A stretch of DNA of 64,000 nucleotides from Haliea sp. (GCA_002692965.1 NZNC01000015.1:372001-436000); one strand, 5' to 3'; shown: positions 1-9,121, counted from the stretch's first letter. Made by a program: numbers and translations. The notes: a model not told the origin generated them from the sequence alone.

Positions 1-905
1 ACCAGCCCGCCCGACTGCACCGTGCTGACCACGGCCGCCAGCGGGCCGACGGCGTTGGCGACATCATTGGAGCCGTGGGCAAATGCCATGGCACAGGCGG
101 TAAATACCATGAGGATGGCGAACACCCGCTCGACGTTGGCAAAGCGGTGGCCGTGGGTGGGCAGTTCCTTGATGCGGCGCAGCAGCAGGCTGCCCAGGCC
201 GGCCACGACCAGGCCGATCAGGGCGGACACGGGCACGGCATTGGCGAACTTGCTGCCCAGGCCGAGATCCAGGTCCACACCGATGTGCTTGAGGCCCTTG
301 AGCAGGGTGACCATGGAAATCATGAAGCCCACCAGCCACATGTAGATCGGAATGAATTTCTTGGCTCGCTGGAAGGGGTCCTCGGTATCGAGGATGAGAA
401 TCTTGACGCTCATGAACAGGCCGAAGGCAATGCTGCCGGCGAGCAGCGGGGACACGATCCAGCTGGCGGCGATGGCGCCCACCTTGCCCCAGGCCACTGC
501 CTCCACCGAAATCCCCACGGCGGCGAAGCCGACAATGGCCCCCACGATCGAGTGCGTGGTGGATACCGGCCAGCCCTTGATGCTGGCGATCATCAGCCAG
601 GTGCCCGCGGCGAGCAGGGCCGAGAGCATGCCGTAGACCAGAAGTTCTGGATTGGCACTCATGATGGCCGGGTCGATGATGCCCTTGCGGATGGTCGAGG
701 TGACCTCCCCACCGGCCAGGTAGGCGCCGAGGAATTCGAACACCATCGCCACCAGGATGGCCTGTTTGATGGTCAGTGCCTTCGAGCCCACGGAGGTGCC
801 CATGGCATTGGCGACATCGTTGGCGCCCACGCCCCAGGCCATGAAGAAGCCGAAGGCGCAGGCCAGGATGAGCAGGATGGTGCCGTACTCGGAAATGATT
901 TCCAT
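1..905 (-). CDS. PiT-family inorganic phosphate transporter, C-terminus cut by the window edge
   Basis: Inner-membrane permease that takes up phosphate (usually as a metal-phosphate complex) with protons or sodium. About 301 N-terminal residues are visible. The translation carries both PiT signatures: GANDVANAMG near residue 30 and, just before the edge, HGSNDVANAVGP; the repeated N-D-V-A-N element is the family hallmark. Several long hydrophobic segments follow, and the two signature halves are separated by a hydrophilic loop near residues 165-180. The start is the ATG at 905 (MEIISEYG), 28 nt after the DUF47 gene, with which it forms a reverse-strand operon. Pit plus a DUF47 partner is a standard pairing. 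Which Pit paralogue it is cannot be told from the part seen. Confidence 0.93.
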   Translation of the reverse strand, partial: MEIISEYGTILLILACAFGFFMAWGVGANDVANAMGTSVGSKALTIKQAILVAMVFEFLGAYLAGGEVTSTIRKGIIDPAIMSANPELLVYGMLSALLAAGTWLMIASIKGWPVSTTHSIVGAIVGFAAVGISVEAVAWGKVGAIAASWIVSPLLAGSIAFGLFMSVKILILDTEDPFQRAKKFIPIYMWLVGFMISMVTLLKGLKHIGVDLDLGLGSKFANAVPVSALIGLVVAGLGSLLLRRIKELPTHGHRFANVERVFAILMVFTACAMAFAHGSNDVANAVGPLAAVVSTVQSGGL

Positions 906-933
906 GCCGGGGTCCTTGTTGCTGGATCAGGAG

Positions 934-1614
934 TTACTTGGCGATCAGGATTTGCAGTCGGTGGCCAACCCGCTCGGCGGCGTCGGCGAGGGCGGCGAGA
1001 AGCTCGATGATTTTGTAATAGAACATCACGTCCACCGCATGCAGTTCCCTTTCGATACTGAACAGGCTGGCGCGCAGGGCCTGGGACTGTTCGTCGGTGC
1101 GGCCCTCCAGTTTGTCCAGCTCCTGGATCAGGCCCTCCACATGCTTCACCTCGCGGCCGCTGAAGCCGACTTCCAGCAGCTCGTCCAGCTCGCTGATGGC
1201 GACCAGGGCCTGGGTGCAGGTTGCGGCCACACCCTCGGTAAATTCGATCAGGTGTGGCTGCAGGGGCTCGGGGAACTGCATCTGCCGGCCCAGCATCAGG
1301 CCGGCGACATCCTTGGCGATGTTCGCCACATGGTCCTGGATAGTGACCAGTTCCAGCAGGTCGGAGCGCGGTACCGGCAGGAACAGCGACTTCGGCAGGT
1401 GCCGTCGCACCGAGCGCTTGAGCTTGTCGCCTTCGCTCTCGGCATCGCTGATGCGCACAAAGATGGCCTGCGCTTCGTCCCAGTCACCGCCGCGGGCGGC
1501 CTGCATGAAGGCCGGCAGTTGTTGCGCGGCGTCGTTGGCCACCTGCATGTGTTGCTGGATGGGGCGAATGGGGGAGCGACCGAAGAGATCGCTGAGCGGG
1601 TTGGATCCGGGCAT
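934..1614 (-). CDS. DUF47 family protein, phosphate transport accessory (PhoU-like fold)
   Basis: Cytoplasmic all-helical protein of the DUF47/TIGR00153 family, distantly related to PhoU, normally encoded beside Pit permeases and thought to modulate them. The 226-residue length fits the family. Visible features are the N-terminal NPLSDLFGRSP segment, the stretch SDAESEGDKLKRSVRRHLPK around residues 55-75 and EGRTDEQSQALRASLFS near 190, typical of this family of metal-associated helical bundles. It is the first gene of the operon with the phosphate permease; a well-formed promoter lies just upstream at 1641-1669. The exact biochemical role is not established for most members, so regulation of phosphate uptake is inferred from context. 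Confidence 0.92.
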   Translation of the reverse strand: MPGSNPLSDLFGRSPIRPIQQHMQVANDAAQQLPAFMQAARGGDWDEAQAIFVRISDAESEGDKLKRSVRRHLPKSLFLPVPRSDLLELVTIQDHVANIAKDVAGLMLGRQMQFPEPLQPHLIEFTEGVAATCTQALVAISELDELLEVGFSGREVKHVEGLIQELDKLEGRTDEQSQALRASLFSIERELHAVDVMFYYKIIELLAALADAAERVGHRLQILIAK

Positions 1615-1640
1615 GGCTGGCTCCTGTGATGCAGGCGCGA

Positions 1641-1669
1641 AGTATAGGGGCTGATGCGGCCCCTGTCAC
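1641..1669 (-). promoter_or_regulatory. Sigma70-type promoter of the DUF47–pit operon
   Basis: On the reverse strand, -35 GTGACA (1664-1669), a 17-nt spacer and -10 TATACT (1641-1646). The spacer holds a 5-bp inverted repeat, GGGGC and GCCCC around seven bases, a possible repressor site. I looked for PHO-box repeats here and found only one TGACA-like element. Confidence 0.7.
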
Positions 1670-1749
1670 ATGGCGGCGCATTCGCGCCCTAGTGCCTGTG
1701 ATAGCATGAAATCTGTTCATTTACCTCCAGCAGGTTTCGAGGATTCTGC

Positions 1750-4647
1750 ATGTCTAGCGCGCTTTCAACGGCTTCCCTGCCCACTCCACTGGCCGAGGCC
1801 GCCGAGACCGCCTGGCAGTGGGTGCTGGAACAGCCTGGCCAGGCCGCTGTCGGTGAGCTGCAGGCAGCGCTTGCCCACTGCGAGGCGAGTCGCGCCCAGC
1901 TGCCGCGCATCCTCGCCTGCAGCCCTTTTATCGCCGACATTCTGCGGCGCAACCCCGAGCCCCTGACCGAGCTGTTGGGCAGTGGTCGCTTGCAGCGCAG
2001 CTCTCGGCCCGACGAGTTGCGCGAGCTGCTCGCTGAGGCCCTGTCGGCCGAGGGGGCCGACCTGCACCGCGAGCTGCGCCGCTTTCGCCAGCGGGAAATG
2101 CTGCGTGTGGTCTGGCGCGATTTCAGTCGCACCGCGGATACCCGGGAGACCATGGCGGACATGTCCGCGCTGGCGGATGCCTGCATCGGTCTGGCCTGCG
2201 AGCGGCTGCAGACGGAGCTGGAGGGGCGCTTCGGCGTCCCGCGGGGTCGCAGTTCCGGCGAACACCAGCGGCTGATTGTGCTGGCCATGGGCAAGCTGGG
2301 TGCCGGCGAGCTCAACGTGTCCTCGGACATCGACCTCATCTTCACCTACCCCGAGGCCGGGGAAACCGACGGCGAGCGGCGCAGCCTCAGCAACGCCGAG
2401 TTCTTCACCAAGCTGGGCCAGGCGCTGATTGCCGCGCTGGACCAGATGACGGTGGACGGCTTCGTATTCCGGGTCGACATGCGCCTGCGGCCCTACGGCG
2501 AGAGCGGGGCGCTGGCGCTCAACTTTTCCGCCATGGAGCAGTATTACCAGGATCAGGGTCGCGACTGGGAGCGCTACGCGATGATCAAGGCGCGACCGGT
2601 CACCGGCGACCCCCGGCGTGCCGCCGAACTGATGGCCATGCTGCGCCCCTTCGTGTTCCGCCGCTACGTGGATTTCGGGGTTATCGAAAGCCTGCGCGGC
2701 ATGAAACAGATGATCAACAGTGAAGTGCGACGCCGCGGTTTGCAGGCGGACGTCAAGCTCGGCCACGGCGGTATCCGCGAGATCGAGTTCGTGGCCCAGT
2801 GCATCCAGCTGATCCGCGGTGGCCGCGACCTCGGCCTGCAGCAGCGGGAGCTGCTCTCGATCCTGGCCGAGTGCGAGAGCCTCGGCGTCCTGCCGGCGGA
2901 AGTGCTGGCGGAGTTGCGCGAGGCCTACCTGTTCCTGCGCGATTGCGAGCACGCCATCCAGGGCTATCGGGACCAGCAGAGCCAGGCCCTGCCCGGCGAC
3001 GAGCTGCACCAGCTGGCCATGGCCGAAGTCATGGGCTTTGCCGACTGGCCGGCGTTCACGGCGGCCCTGGCGGCGCACCGAGAGCGGGCCGCGCTGCATT
3101 TCCGTGAGCTGATCGCCGAGCCCGACGAGGAGGCCAACGGCAACGGCGAGGAGCTGCCTCCCTGGGACGAGAACCTGGAAGCGGCCACCCTGACCGAGCT
3201 GGGTTACCGGCAGGCGCCTGAAAGCCTGGCGGCAATCCAGGCGCTGCGCGAGAGCACCCGTCTCGCCTCGGTGCAGCCGGAGGGGCGGGCTCGCCTCGAG
3301 CAGTTCATGCCGCGCCTGCTGCTTGCCTGCTGTGAGGCAGACGATCCCGATCGCGCCCTGCAGCGCATCCTGCCGCTGGTCAGTGCGGTGCTGCGCCGCA
3401 GTGCCTACCTGGTGCTTTTGCTGGAGAACCCCCAGGCCCTGGCGGAGCTGGTCCTGCTCTGTGGCGCCAGCCCCTGGATTGCCGAGCAACTGGCGCGCCA
3501 TCCGGTGCTGCTGGACGAGTTGCTGGACCGCGCCAGTCTGTACACCGCGCCCGATCGCGGCCTGCTCGCCTCCGATCTGCAGCAGCAGGTGGCGCGCCTG
3601 CAGCCGGGGGACCTGGAGAGCCAGATGGATGCTCTGCGCTACTTCAAGGCGTCTCAGATCCTGCGCGTGGCAGCCAGTGAGCTGGTGGGACGATTGTCGC
3701 TGATGAAGGTCAGTGACAAGCTGACCTGGATCGCCGAGGTGATCCTCGACCAGGTGGTTGCGGTGGCCTGGGCCGACCTCACGGCCCGCTATGGGAAGCC
3801 CCAGCGGGATGGCGACGGCTACGGCTTCTGCATCTTTGGTTACGGCAAGCTGGGTGGCATCGAGTTGAGCTACAGCTCGGATCTGGACCTGGTCTTTCTC
3901 TACGATGCCGACCCGCAGGGGGTGACGGACGGTGAGCGCAGCATCGATAACGCCCGCTTCTTCCTCCGTCTCGGGCAGCGCGTCATCCATATTCTGGAAA
4001 CCCGCATGGCCCTGGGGCAGCTCTACGAGGTCGACATGCGCCTGCGCCCCGACGGCGAGTCCGGATTGCTGGCCAGCAGCCTGAAGGGCTTCCGCAACTA
4101 CCAGGAGTCTTCCGCCTGGACCTGGGAGCACCAGGCCCTGGTGCGTGCGCGCCTGGTGGCTGGGGACCGCACGGTGGGTGAACAGGCCGAGGCCATCCGC
4201 CACGCGGTCCTGGCCACCGCGCGAGACGAGGCGGAGCTGGCCGCCGAAGTGGTGGCCATGCGTCGCCGCATGCGTGAGCAGCTGGGCAGTTGTGCCGGCG
4301 AGGCTGACAAATTTGACCTCAAACAGGATGCGGGTGGTATCGTCGATATCGAATTTATGGTGCAATATGCCGTTCTGGCGTGGTCCCATCGCGTGCCGGA
4401 GCTGACCCGCTGGTCGGATAACATCCGCATCCTCGAGACCCTGGCTCGCGAGGGCCTGTTCGAGCAGCGCGACGCCGATGCGCTGGTCGAGGCCTATCTC
4501 GCCTACCGTTCGGCCGCCCACCAGCTCGCCCTGCAGCAGCAGCCCGGTTGTATCTCCACCGAGGAGTACGCGGTGCACCGCTCCGCGGTCACGGCTGCCT
4601 GGCAGCAGCTGTTTGCCGGGGTGGCGGAGGGAACTGCAGCGGACTAG
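1750..4647 (+). CDS. glnE: Bifunctional glutamine synthetase adenylyltransferase/deadenylyltransferase
   Basis: Controls glutamine synthetase by adding AMP to, or phosphorolytically removing AMP from, its regulatory tyrosine, in response to PII. The 965-residue protein is about the usual GlnE length and has the expected duplicated layout: two nucleotidyltransferase domains, each with the G-K-L-G...S-D-x-D-L core. The first is GKLGAGELNVSSDIDLIF near residues 180-197 and the second GKLGGIELSYSSDLDLVF near 698-715. The second acidic strand motifs are FRVDMRLRPYG and YEVDMRLRPDG. A helical linker joins the halves. The ATG at 1750 is kept because the N-terminus then matches normal length. It is transcribed away from the phosphate operon and is followed by ilvE after 74 nt. 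Confidence 0.97.
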   Translation: MSSALSTASLPTPLAEAAETAWQWVLEQPGQAAVGELQAALAHCEASRAQLPRILACSPFIADILRRNPEPLTELLGSGRLQRSSRPDELRELLAEALSAEGADLHRELRRFRQREMLRVVWRDFSRTADTRETMADMSALADACIGLACERLQTELEGRFGVPRGRSSGEHQRLIVLAMGKLGAGELNVSSDIDLIFTYPEAGETDGERRSLSNAEFFTKLGQALIAALDQMTVDGFVFRVDMRLRPYGESGALALNFSAMEQYYQDQGRDWERYAMIKARPVTGDPRRAAELMAMLRPFVFRRYVDFGVIESLRGMKQMINSEVRRRGLQADVKLGHGGIREIEFVAQCIQLIRGGRDLGLQQRELLSILAECESLGVLPAEVLAELREAYLFLRDCEHAIQGYRDQQSQALPGDELHQLAMAEVMGFADWPAFTAALAAHRERAALHFRELIAEPDEEANGNGEELPPWDENLEAATLTELGYRQAPESLAAIQALRESTRLASVQPEGRARLEQFMPRLLLACCEADDPDRALQRILPLVSAVLRRSAYLVLLLENPQALAELVLLCGASPWIAEQLARHPVLLDELLDRASLYTAPDRGLLASDLQQQVARLQPGDLESQMDALRYFKASQILRVAASELVGRLSLMKVSDKLTWIAEVILDQVVAVAWADLTARYGKPQRDGDGYGFCIFGYGKLGGIELSYSSDLDLVFLYDADPQGVTDGERSIDNARFFLRLGQRVIHILETRMALGQLYEVDMRLRPDGESGLLASSLKGFRNYQESSAWTWEHQALVRARLVAGDRTVGEQAEAIRHAVLATARDEAELAAEVVAMRRRMREQLGSCAGEADKFDLKQDAGGIVDIEFMVQYAVLAWSHRVPELTRWSDNIRILETLAREGLFEQRDADALVEAYLAYRSAAHQLALQQQPGCISTEEYAVHRSAVTAAWQQLFAGVAEGTAAD

Positions 4648-4721
4648 CCGGTCGCCGCCGGTGCGTGAGGTGGTGGCCGCCGGGTACCAACCGATTGACT
4701 GAATGTGACAGGAGTGGAGTG

Positions 4722-5648
4722 ATGAATTTTGCGGACCGCGATGGTGTCATCTGGCTCGACGGGGAAATGATCCCCTGGCGCGAAGCCAAGGTGCACGTGC
4801 TCACCCACACACTCCACTACGGCATGGGTGTATTCGAAGGTGTGCGCGCCTACCACACCCCGGATCGCGGTACCTGCATCTTCCGACTCAAGGAACACAC
4901 CGACCGCCTGTTCCGCTCTGCCCATATCCTGGGCATGCAGATGCCCTGGGACAAGGACACGCTGAACGAGGCGCAACGCCAGGTCGTGCGTGAAAACGGC
5001 CTGCAGGAAGGCTACCTGCGGCCGATGTGCTTCCTCGGTTCCGAGGGCATGGGGCTGCGCGCCGACGGGCTCAAGACCCACGTCGTAGTCGCCGCGTGGG
5101 AGTGGCCTTCCTACATGGACCCGGAGGCCCGGGATCGCGGGATCAAGGTACGCACCTCCTCCTACACGCGCCACCACGTCAACATCACCATGTGCAAGGC
5201 CAAGGCCAACGGCAATTACATCAACTCCATGCTGGCCCTGCGCGAGGCCATCGACAGTGGTGCCGAGGAAGCCCTGATGCTGGACAACGAGGGCTATGTC
5301 GCCGAGGGCAGTGGCGAGAACGTGTTCATTGTCCGTGAGGACCAGATCTTCACCCCGGACCTCACCTCCTGCCTGGACGGTATCACCCGCAAGACGGTGT
5401 TTGCCCTGGCCGAGCAGCTGGGTTACACGATTCGCGAAAAGCGCATCACCCGGGACGAAGTCTATGTCGCCGACGAAGCCTTCTTTACCGGTACCGCGGC
5501 GGAGGTGGTGCCAATCCGCATGCTGGACGGTCGCCAGATCGGCAGCGGCTCCCGCGGGCCAGTGACCGCCCAGCTGCAGTCCATGTACTTCGACGCCGTG
5601 CGCGGCAAACGTCCCCAGAACGCCGACTGGCTGACACCGGTGGCATGA
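4722..5648 (+). CDS. ilvE: Branched-chain amino acid aminotransferase (fold-type IV, PLP)
   Basis: Catalyses the last step of leucine, isoleucine and valine synthesis, transferring an amino group from glutamate to the 2-oxo acids. The 308-residue product has the class IV signature: N-terminal VIWLDGEMIPWREAKV, LHYGMGVFEGVRAY, the PLP lysine in CKAKANGNYINSM (Lys161 by alignment with E. coli Lys160), EGSGENVF near 205 and FFTGTAAEVVPI near 255. The open frame extends further upstream, but the ATG at 4722 is chosen because it is preceded by GGAGTGGAG and gives the family N-terminus. Its stop overlaps the next start by 4 nt (ATGA), suggesting translational coupling to the downstream hydrolase. 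Confidence 0.96.
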   Translation: MNFADRDGVIWLDGEMIPWREAKVHVLTHTLHYGMGVFEGVRAYHTPDRGTCIFRLKEHTDRLFRSAHILGMQMPWDKDTLNEAQRQVVRENGLQEGYLRPMCFLGSEGMGLRADGLKTHVVVAAWEWPSYMDPEARDRGIKVRTSSYTRHHVNITMCKAKANGNYINSMLALREAIDSGAEEALMLDNEGYVAEGSGENVFIVREDQIFTPDLTSCLDGITRKTVFALAEQLGYTIREKRITRDEVYVADEAFFTGTAAEVVPIRMLDGRQIGSGSRGPVTAQLQSMYFDAVRGKRPQNADWLTPVA

Positions 5649-6469
5649 TCGAGCCTCGGCGCGGTGTGCTGCCCAGTGGCGTCGTCTGGCGTCGCTGGGA
5701 GCCACCGGGTCGGGTTCGCGGGGTCGTACTGCTGGTTCACGGCCTGGGCGAGCACGGCGGGCGCTACCAGGCCCTGGCAGAGCACCTTGCGGGGCTGGAC
5801 CTGGCAGTGCTGGCCCCGGACCATCGCGGTCACGGCGACTCCCCGGGTGCCCGCGCCCACATCTCTGACTTCCAGGCCTTCCTCGACCCCCTGTCGCAGC
5901 TGCGTGAGATTATCGCCACCGACTACCCCGGGCTGCCCTGCTTTCTGCTGGGACACAGCCTCGGTGGCCTGATCGCCGCGGTCTATCTTCTGGAAACCCG
6001 CCAGCCTTTCACTGGCGTCGTGCTTTCGGCACCGGCCTTGGCCATACCCGATGCACCGCCCGCCTGGCTGCTGGCGCTCAATCGCTGTCTCTCCCGCGTC
6101 TTGCCACGCCTGCGAACAGTCCGCCTGGACGCGGGGCTGGTCAGCCGCGACCCGCAGGTGGTGGTGGACTATCGTGCCGACCCGCGGGTGCACCACGGCC
6201 GCCTCACGGTGCGGCTGGTGGCGGAGATGTTTGCCGCCATGGCGCGGGTGCGGGCCGAGGCCGCCCGCCTGACCCAGCCACTGCTGATCCTCCACGGTGA
6301 GGCGGATGGTCTCACCGACCCGGCCGGCTCCCGCGATCTCGCCGCAGGGGTTGGCAGCGATGACGTATCCCTGCGCCTCTACCCCGGGCTGTATCACGAA
6401 GTCTTCAACGAGCCCGAGCGGGCGCAGGTCCTGGCGGACCTCGACCACTGGCTCTTGCCTCGCTGCTGA
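5645..6469 (+). CDS. Alpha/beta hydrolase, monoacylglycerol lipase/lysophospholipase type
   Basis: A 274-residue single-domain alpha/beta hydrolase with no signal peptide. Visible motifs are VHGLGEHGGRY (oxyanion strand), DHRGHGDS, the nucleophile elbow GHSLGG with Ser105, the acid strand LLILHGEADGLTDPAG near 215-230 and the catalytic histidine in YHEVFNE near 250. This combination is typical of the Hydrolase_4 family that includes monoacylglycerol lipases and lysophospholipases; the actual ester substrate is unknown. It begins inside the ilvE stop codon (4-nt overlap), so the two are probably cotranscribed, although no metabolic link is obvious. It converges on the MscS gene, with a hairpin between the stops. 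Confidence 0.88.
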   Translation: MIEPRRGVLPSGVVWRRWEPPGRVRGVVLLVHGLGEHGGRYQALAEHLAGLDLAVLAPDHRGHGDSPGARAHISDFQAFLDPLSQLREIIATDYPGLPCFLLGHSLGGLIAAVYLLETRQPFTGVVLSAPALAIPDAPPAWLLALNRCLSRVLPRLRTVRLDAGLVSRDPQVVVDYRADPRVHHGRLTVRLVAEMFAAMARVRAEAARLTQPLLILHGEADGLTDPAGSRDLAAGVGSDDVSLRLYPGLYHEVFNEPERAQVLADLDHWLLPRC

Positions 6470-6503
6470 AGCTCTCTGCCGGCGGTGCCGGGGCCGTTTC
6501 AGC
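6465..6503. terminator. Nested hairpin between convergent genes, probable bidirectional terminator
   Basis: Outer arms GCTGAA (6465-6470) and TTCAGC (6498-6503) enclose an inner perfect stem CCGGC/GCCGG with a 3-nt loop (6479-6491). Four T residues follow on the forward strand. It spans the stop codons of the hydrolase and the MscS gene. Confidence 0.5.
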
Positions 6504-7719
6504 TTTTGCTGCTGCCGCCGCTGCTTGACTCGGCCGCTGCCTGTCCAGGCAGTTGCCCGGCAGCTGCCACCTGGCTGGCTGCGGAAGGCGGGGACAGGGG
6601 GAAAGGCTCGCTGCTCTCCCCACTGGCCTCCAGGTAGAGGGAGCGACTGGGGAAGGCAAAGCCGGCACCCGCCTCCTCTTCCACAATCTCTTTGATGCGG
6701 TAGGCAAGGCGTTCCTTGATCTCCAGCCAGTCCCCCCACACGGTGGTGCGGGTAAAGCAGTAGAGCATGATGTCTATGGAGCTGTCGTTGAAGGAGTCGA
6801 TACGCACAAAGGTGGAGACTTCTTCGGGCGTGGCGAATTCGTCGCTGTCGAGAATGTAGCGCTCGATGCTGTCGCGAATCTGGCGCAGTTGCTCCAGGGT
6901 GGTGCGGTACTCGACCCCGATCATCCAGAAAATGCGGCGGTGGGTCATGCGCGAGAAGTTGGTTACCGCATTGTCCGCCAGGCGGGAGTTGGGCACATAG
7001 ACCGGTGCCCGGTCGAAGCGGCGGATCGTGGTGGTGCGAAAGCCGATCTCCACCACGGTGCCCTCGACCACGCCGTCGACCTTGATCCAGTCGCTGACGG
7101 TGAAGCGGCGTTCGCCGATCACGAACAGACCGGCAATCAGGTTCTTGAACAGGTCCTGGGCGCCGAGGGCCACTGCGACGCCGAACAGGCCGAGGCCGGC
7201 GACGATCGGCCCGACCGCGATACCCCAGAGTTCGAGAATGGCTGCGGCGCCCAGCATGATGAATACCACGCGCAGCAGCTTGACGATCCACTGCACCATG
7301 GCGGTCGTGAGCAGGCGCCGGCTGCGCTCGAGCACCACACCCACCGGGCCGCACAGCTGGTGCAGGGCCCAGAAAATGGTGAACACCACCAGGGAGCGGT
7401 TGATGTTGTAGAGGAAGGCCTCCACGTCGCCCTCGACCTTGAGAGCGCTGGCGGCGAAGAAGAAACCGACGACAACCGGCACGAAGCGCAGGGGGTTGCG
7501 CAGGGCATCCAGCAGTACATCGTCAATCTCGCTCTCGCTGCGTCGCGCCCAGCGGTGCAGTGCCCCCAGGGCATAGCGCGAGAACAGGTTGCGAATGCCC
7601 AGGAATATCATGAGGATCAGCAGGGCGACTAGGATATGCACGATATCCACGCCGTAGACGCCGTGCTTCCACACGGTCACAACCAGGTCCCAGAATTCTC
7701 GCAGGGTGGCGATATCCAT
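6499..7719 (-). CDS. MscS-family small-conductance mechanosensitive channel
   Basis: Inner-membrane channel that opens under membrane tension and protects against hypo-osmotic shock. The 406-residue protein has an N-terminal transmembrane helix (about 25-45), further helices around 75-155, and the pore helix and beta-domain junction AVGPIVAGLGLFGVAVALG followed by AQDLFKNLIAGLFV, typical of MscS TM3. Then come the beta domain (DWIKVDGVVEGTVVEIG, TTTIRRFDRAPVYVPNS) and the alpha/beta cage. A Ser/Gly-rich tail of about 30 residues ends the protein. The ATG at 7719 gives an N-terminus like other YbdG/YnaI-type members. A second, smaller MscS homologue lies at 23212-24186. Confidence 0.93.
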   Translation of the reverse strand: MDIATLREFWDLVVTVWKHGVYGVDIVHILVALLILMIFLGIRNLFSRYALGALHRWARRSESEIDDVLLDALRNPLRFVPVVVGFFFAASALKVEGDVEAFLYNINRSLVVFTIFWALHQLCGPVGVVLERSRRLLTTAMVQWIVKLLRVVFIMLGAAAILELWGIAVGPIVAGLGLFGVAVALGAQDLFKNLIAGLFVIGERRFTVSDWIKVDGVVEGTVVEIGFRTTTIRRFDRAPVYVPNSRLADNAVTNFSRMTHRRIFWMIGVEYRTTLEQLRQIRDSIERYILDSDEFATPEEVSTFVRIDSFNDSSIDIMLYCFTRTTVWGDWLEIKERLAYRIKEIVEEEAGAGFAFPSRSLYLEASGESSEPFPLSPPSAASQVAAAGQLPGQAAAESSSGGSSKS

Positions 7720-7867
7720 TCACATGTCCTCTGTCTTCGCAGGCGGCACATGATGACGGCTCCGTCAGCGCCAGGCAAACGCCCCCGGACTTTCAGTTCC
7801 GAAGGTCCGCCGCCGTGCCGCGCCTTGGTTGCGGAGCGTGGGGCTCGCGTGCCGGGCGGTGTGGGGC

Positions 7868-7895
7868 TTGCAGCGCCTTTATGGCAGGGCATACT
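7868..7895 (+). promoter_or_regulatory. Predicted sigma70 promoter for the anchored SdrD B-like protein
   Basis: -35 TTGCAG (7868-7873), 16-nt spacer, -10 CATACT (7890-7895), about 30 nt before the ATG at 7925. It sits in a 205-bp divergent intergenic region that otherwise shows nothing distinctive. Confidence 0.55.
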
Positions 7896-7924
7896 GTCGG
7901 GCTGAGGCGAGTCCCGGAGAAACC

Positions 7925-9121
7925 ATGCTGAAGAATCTGTTTGCCCTCGTGCTGCTGGCGGGCTCGGCCCTGCTGCTGTGGTGGCTGTATCTGGCGCCCG
8001 AATCCGGGCCGGCCGCCAGCACGCCGCCGGTTTCCCGGGAGCAGGCGTGGTATCCGCAGCGGGATTGGGAGAGCGCGCCGTCCGCGGCACTCAACCTGTC
8101 CGCTTTTGCTTTCCGCGACCGCAACCGCAATGGTGTGATGGATGGCGGTGACCTGCCGATGGCGGGGGTGGCCTTCCTGCTCGAGCGTCCTGCTGGCGAC
8201 CTGCGCGCCCAGCGCAGCAACATCAATGGCTACGCCAATTTTTCCGTGCGCTTGAGGGGCGATGACGAGGATATTACCCAGGCTGGTGAACCCTATCACT
8301 TCGAGGTGATGCCGCCTCCGGGATGGCAGGTGACTACCGGCAACTCGAGGCAGGCGGCGACCTTCAGCGCGTTGCAGGGCTCACCGGCCGGCATGGTGAC
8401 CGATACACCGCCTGCGGTCGTGGGGCTGGCGCCGGATCTGACCATCTCCGGGGTGGTGCCCGCCGGGGCCAGTGGCTGGCAGCTGCAGGGCCCGGCGGGT
8501 GATCCGGTAGTGCTTGAGCCCGGTGCCTTTCGCGTAGCGGTGCAAGCCGGCTTGTGGCAGCTGGTGGATGAACAAGGGCGGCGATTGCGCGAAGTCCAGG
8601 TGAGCGAGGCACCCGTGCGTCTCGCCGCCCTGTCGACATCGCCACTGCCAGCGCCCCTGCCACAGCAGGTACAGCTTGATTTCGAGGAGCCGCTGCGGCG
8701 GGCGGTCATCGACAAGCTGCCCCGCGGCTATCGCGGGCTGGGCTTCGACTATCTGCTGGCAGTCGATAACCAGCATTACCAGGGCCCGGGCTACGTCAAT
8801 CTGTTGATGGGCGGCCGCGGGGTTGGCTACAACAGTTCCGGCTACCCGGTCACCATCACAGATGAACAGCCCGGCGAAGTGTTCGATTTCGAGGGTGGCT
8901 GGTTCGCCGTGGCCTGGCCCGCTGCCGAAGGTGAAGAGCTGGCGCTGGAGGGCTGGCGGCAGGGCCAGAGGCTCTACCATGACAGCCTTCCCCTCTCGCA
9001 CCTGGGACCGGTTTGGGTGCAGGCTGATTTCCGGCGCATCGACGAATTGCGGCTCAGTACCCGCCACTACTGGCAATTCGTCACGGACGATCTACAGTTT
9101 CGGCGCACCCGGCCCCCTTGA
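7925..9121 (+). CDS. Membrane-anchored protein with SdrD B-like/prealbumin-like domain, function unknown
   Basis: A 398-residue protein that starts with a short positively charged stretch and one hydrophobic segment (about residues 4-24), so it is probably anchored in the inner membrane or exported, with the rest outside the cytoplasm. Residues about 50-75 read AFRDRNRNGVMDGGDLPMAGV, the calcium-loop-like opening of SdrD B/Cna-B type beta domains. The C-terminal third (FDFEGGWFAVAWPAAEGEEL, then HYWQFVTDDL near 385) resembles the jelly-roll domain common in PEP-CTERM-type secreted proteins, but no sorting motif is present. ATG 7925 is chosen over the longer frame because it has the Shine-Dalgarno CCGGAGAAA and creates the signal/anchor helix. 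No function can be assigned. Confidence 0.75.
   Translation: MLKNLFALVLLAGSALLLWWLYLAPESGPAASTPPVSREQAWYPQRDWESAPSAALNLSAFAFRDRNRNGVMDGGDLPMAGVAFLLERPAGDLRAQRSNINGYANFSVRLRGDDEDITQAGEPYHFEVMPPPGWQVTTGNSRQAATFSALQGSPAGMVTDTPPAVVGLAPDLTISGVVPAGASGWQLQGPAGDPVVLEPGAFRVAVQAGLWQLVDEQGRRLREVQVSEAPVRLAALSTSPLPAPLPQQVQLDFEEPLRRAVIDKLPRGYRGLGFDYLLAVDNQHYQGPGYVNLLMGGRGVGYNSSGYPVTITDEQPGEVFDFEGGWFAVAWPAAEGEELALEGWRQGQRLYHDSLPLSHLGPVWVQADFRRIDELRLSTRHYWQFVTDDLQFRRTRPP

Noticed and set aside
75-1010. Forward open frames opposite the phosphate permease
   Set aside because: Translation is His/Gly/Asp-rich without any motif, while the reverse strand reads a clear PiT transporter with both N-D-V-A-N signatures.
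1765-4578. 937-codon open frame antisense to glnE
   Set aside because: Mirror effect of high-GC third positions; low-complexity Gln/Arg/Leu-rich translation, no motif, and glnE on the other strand is certain.
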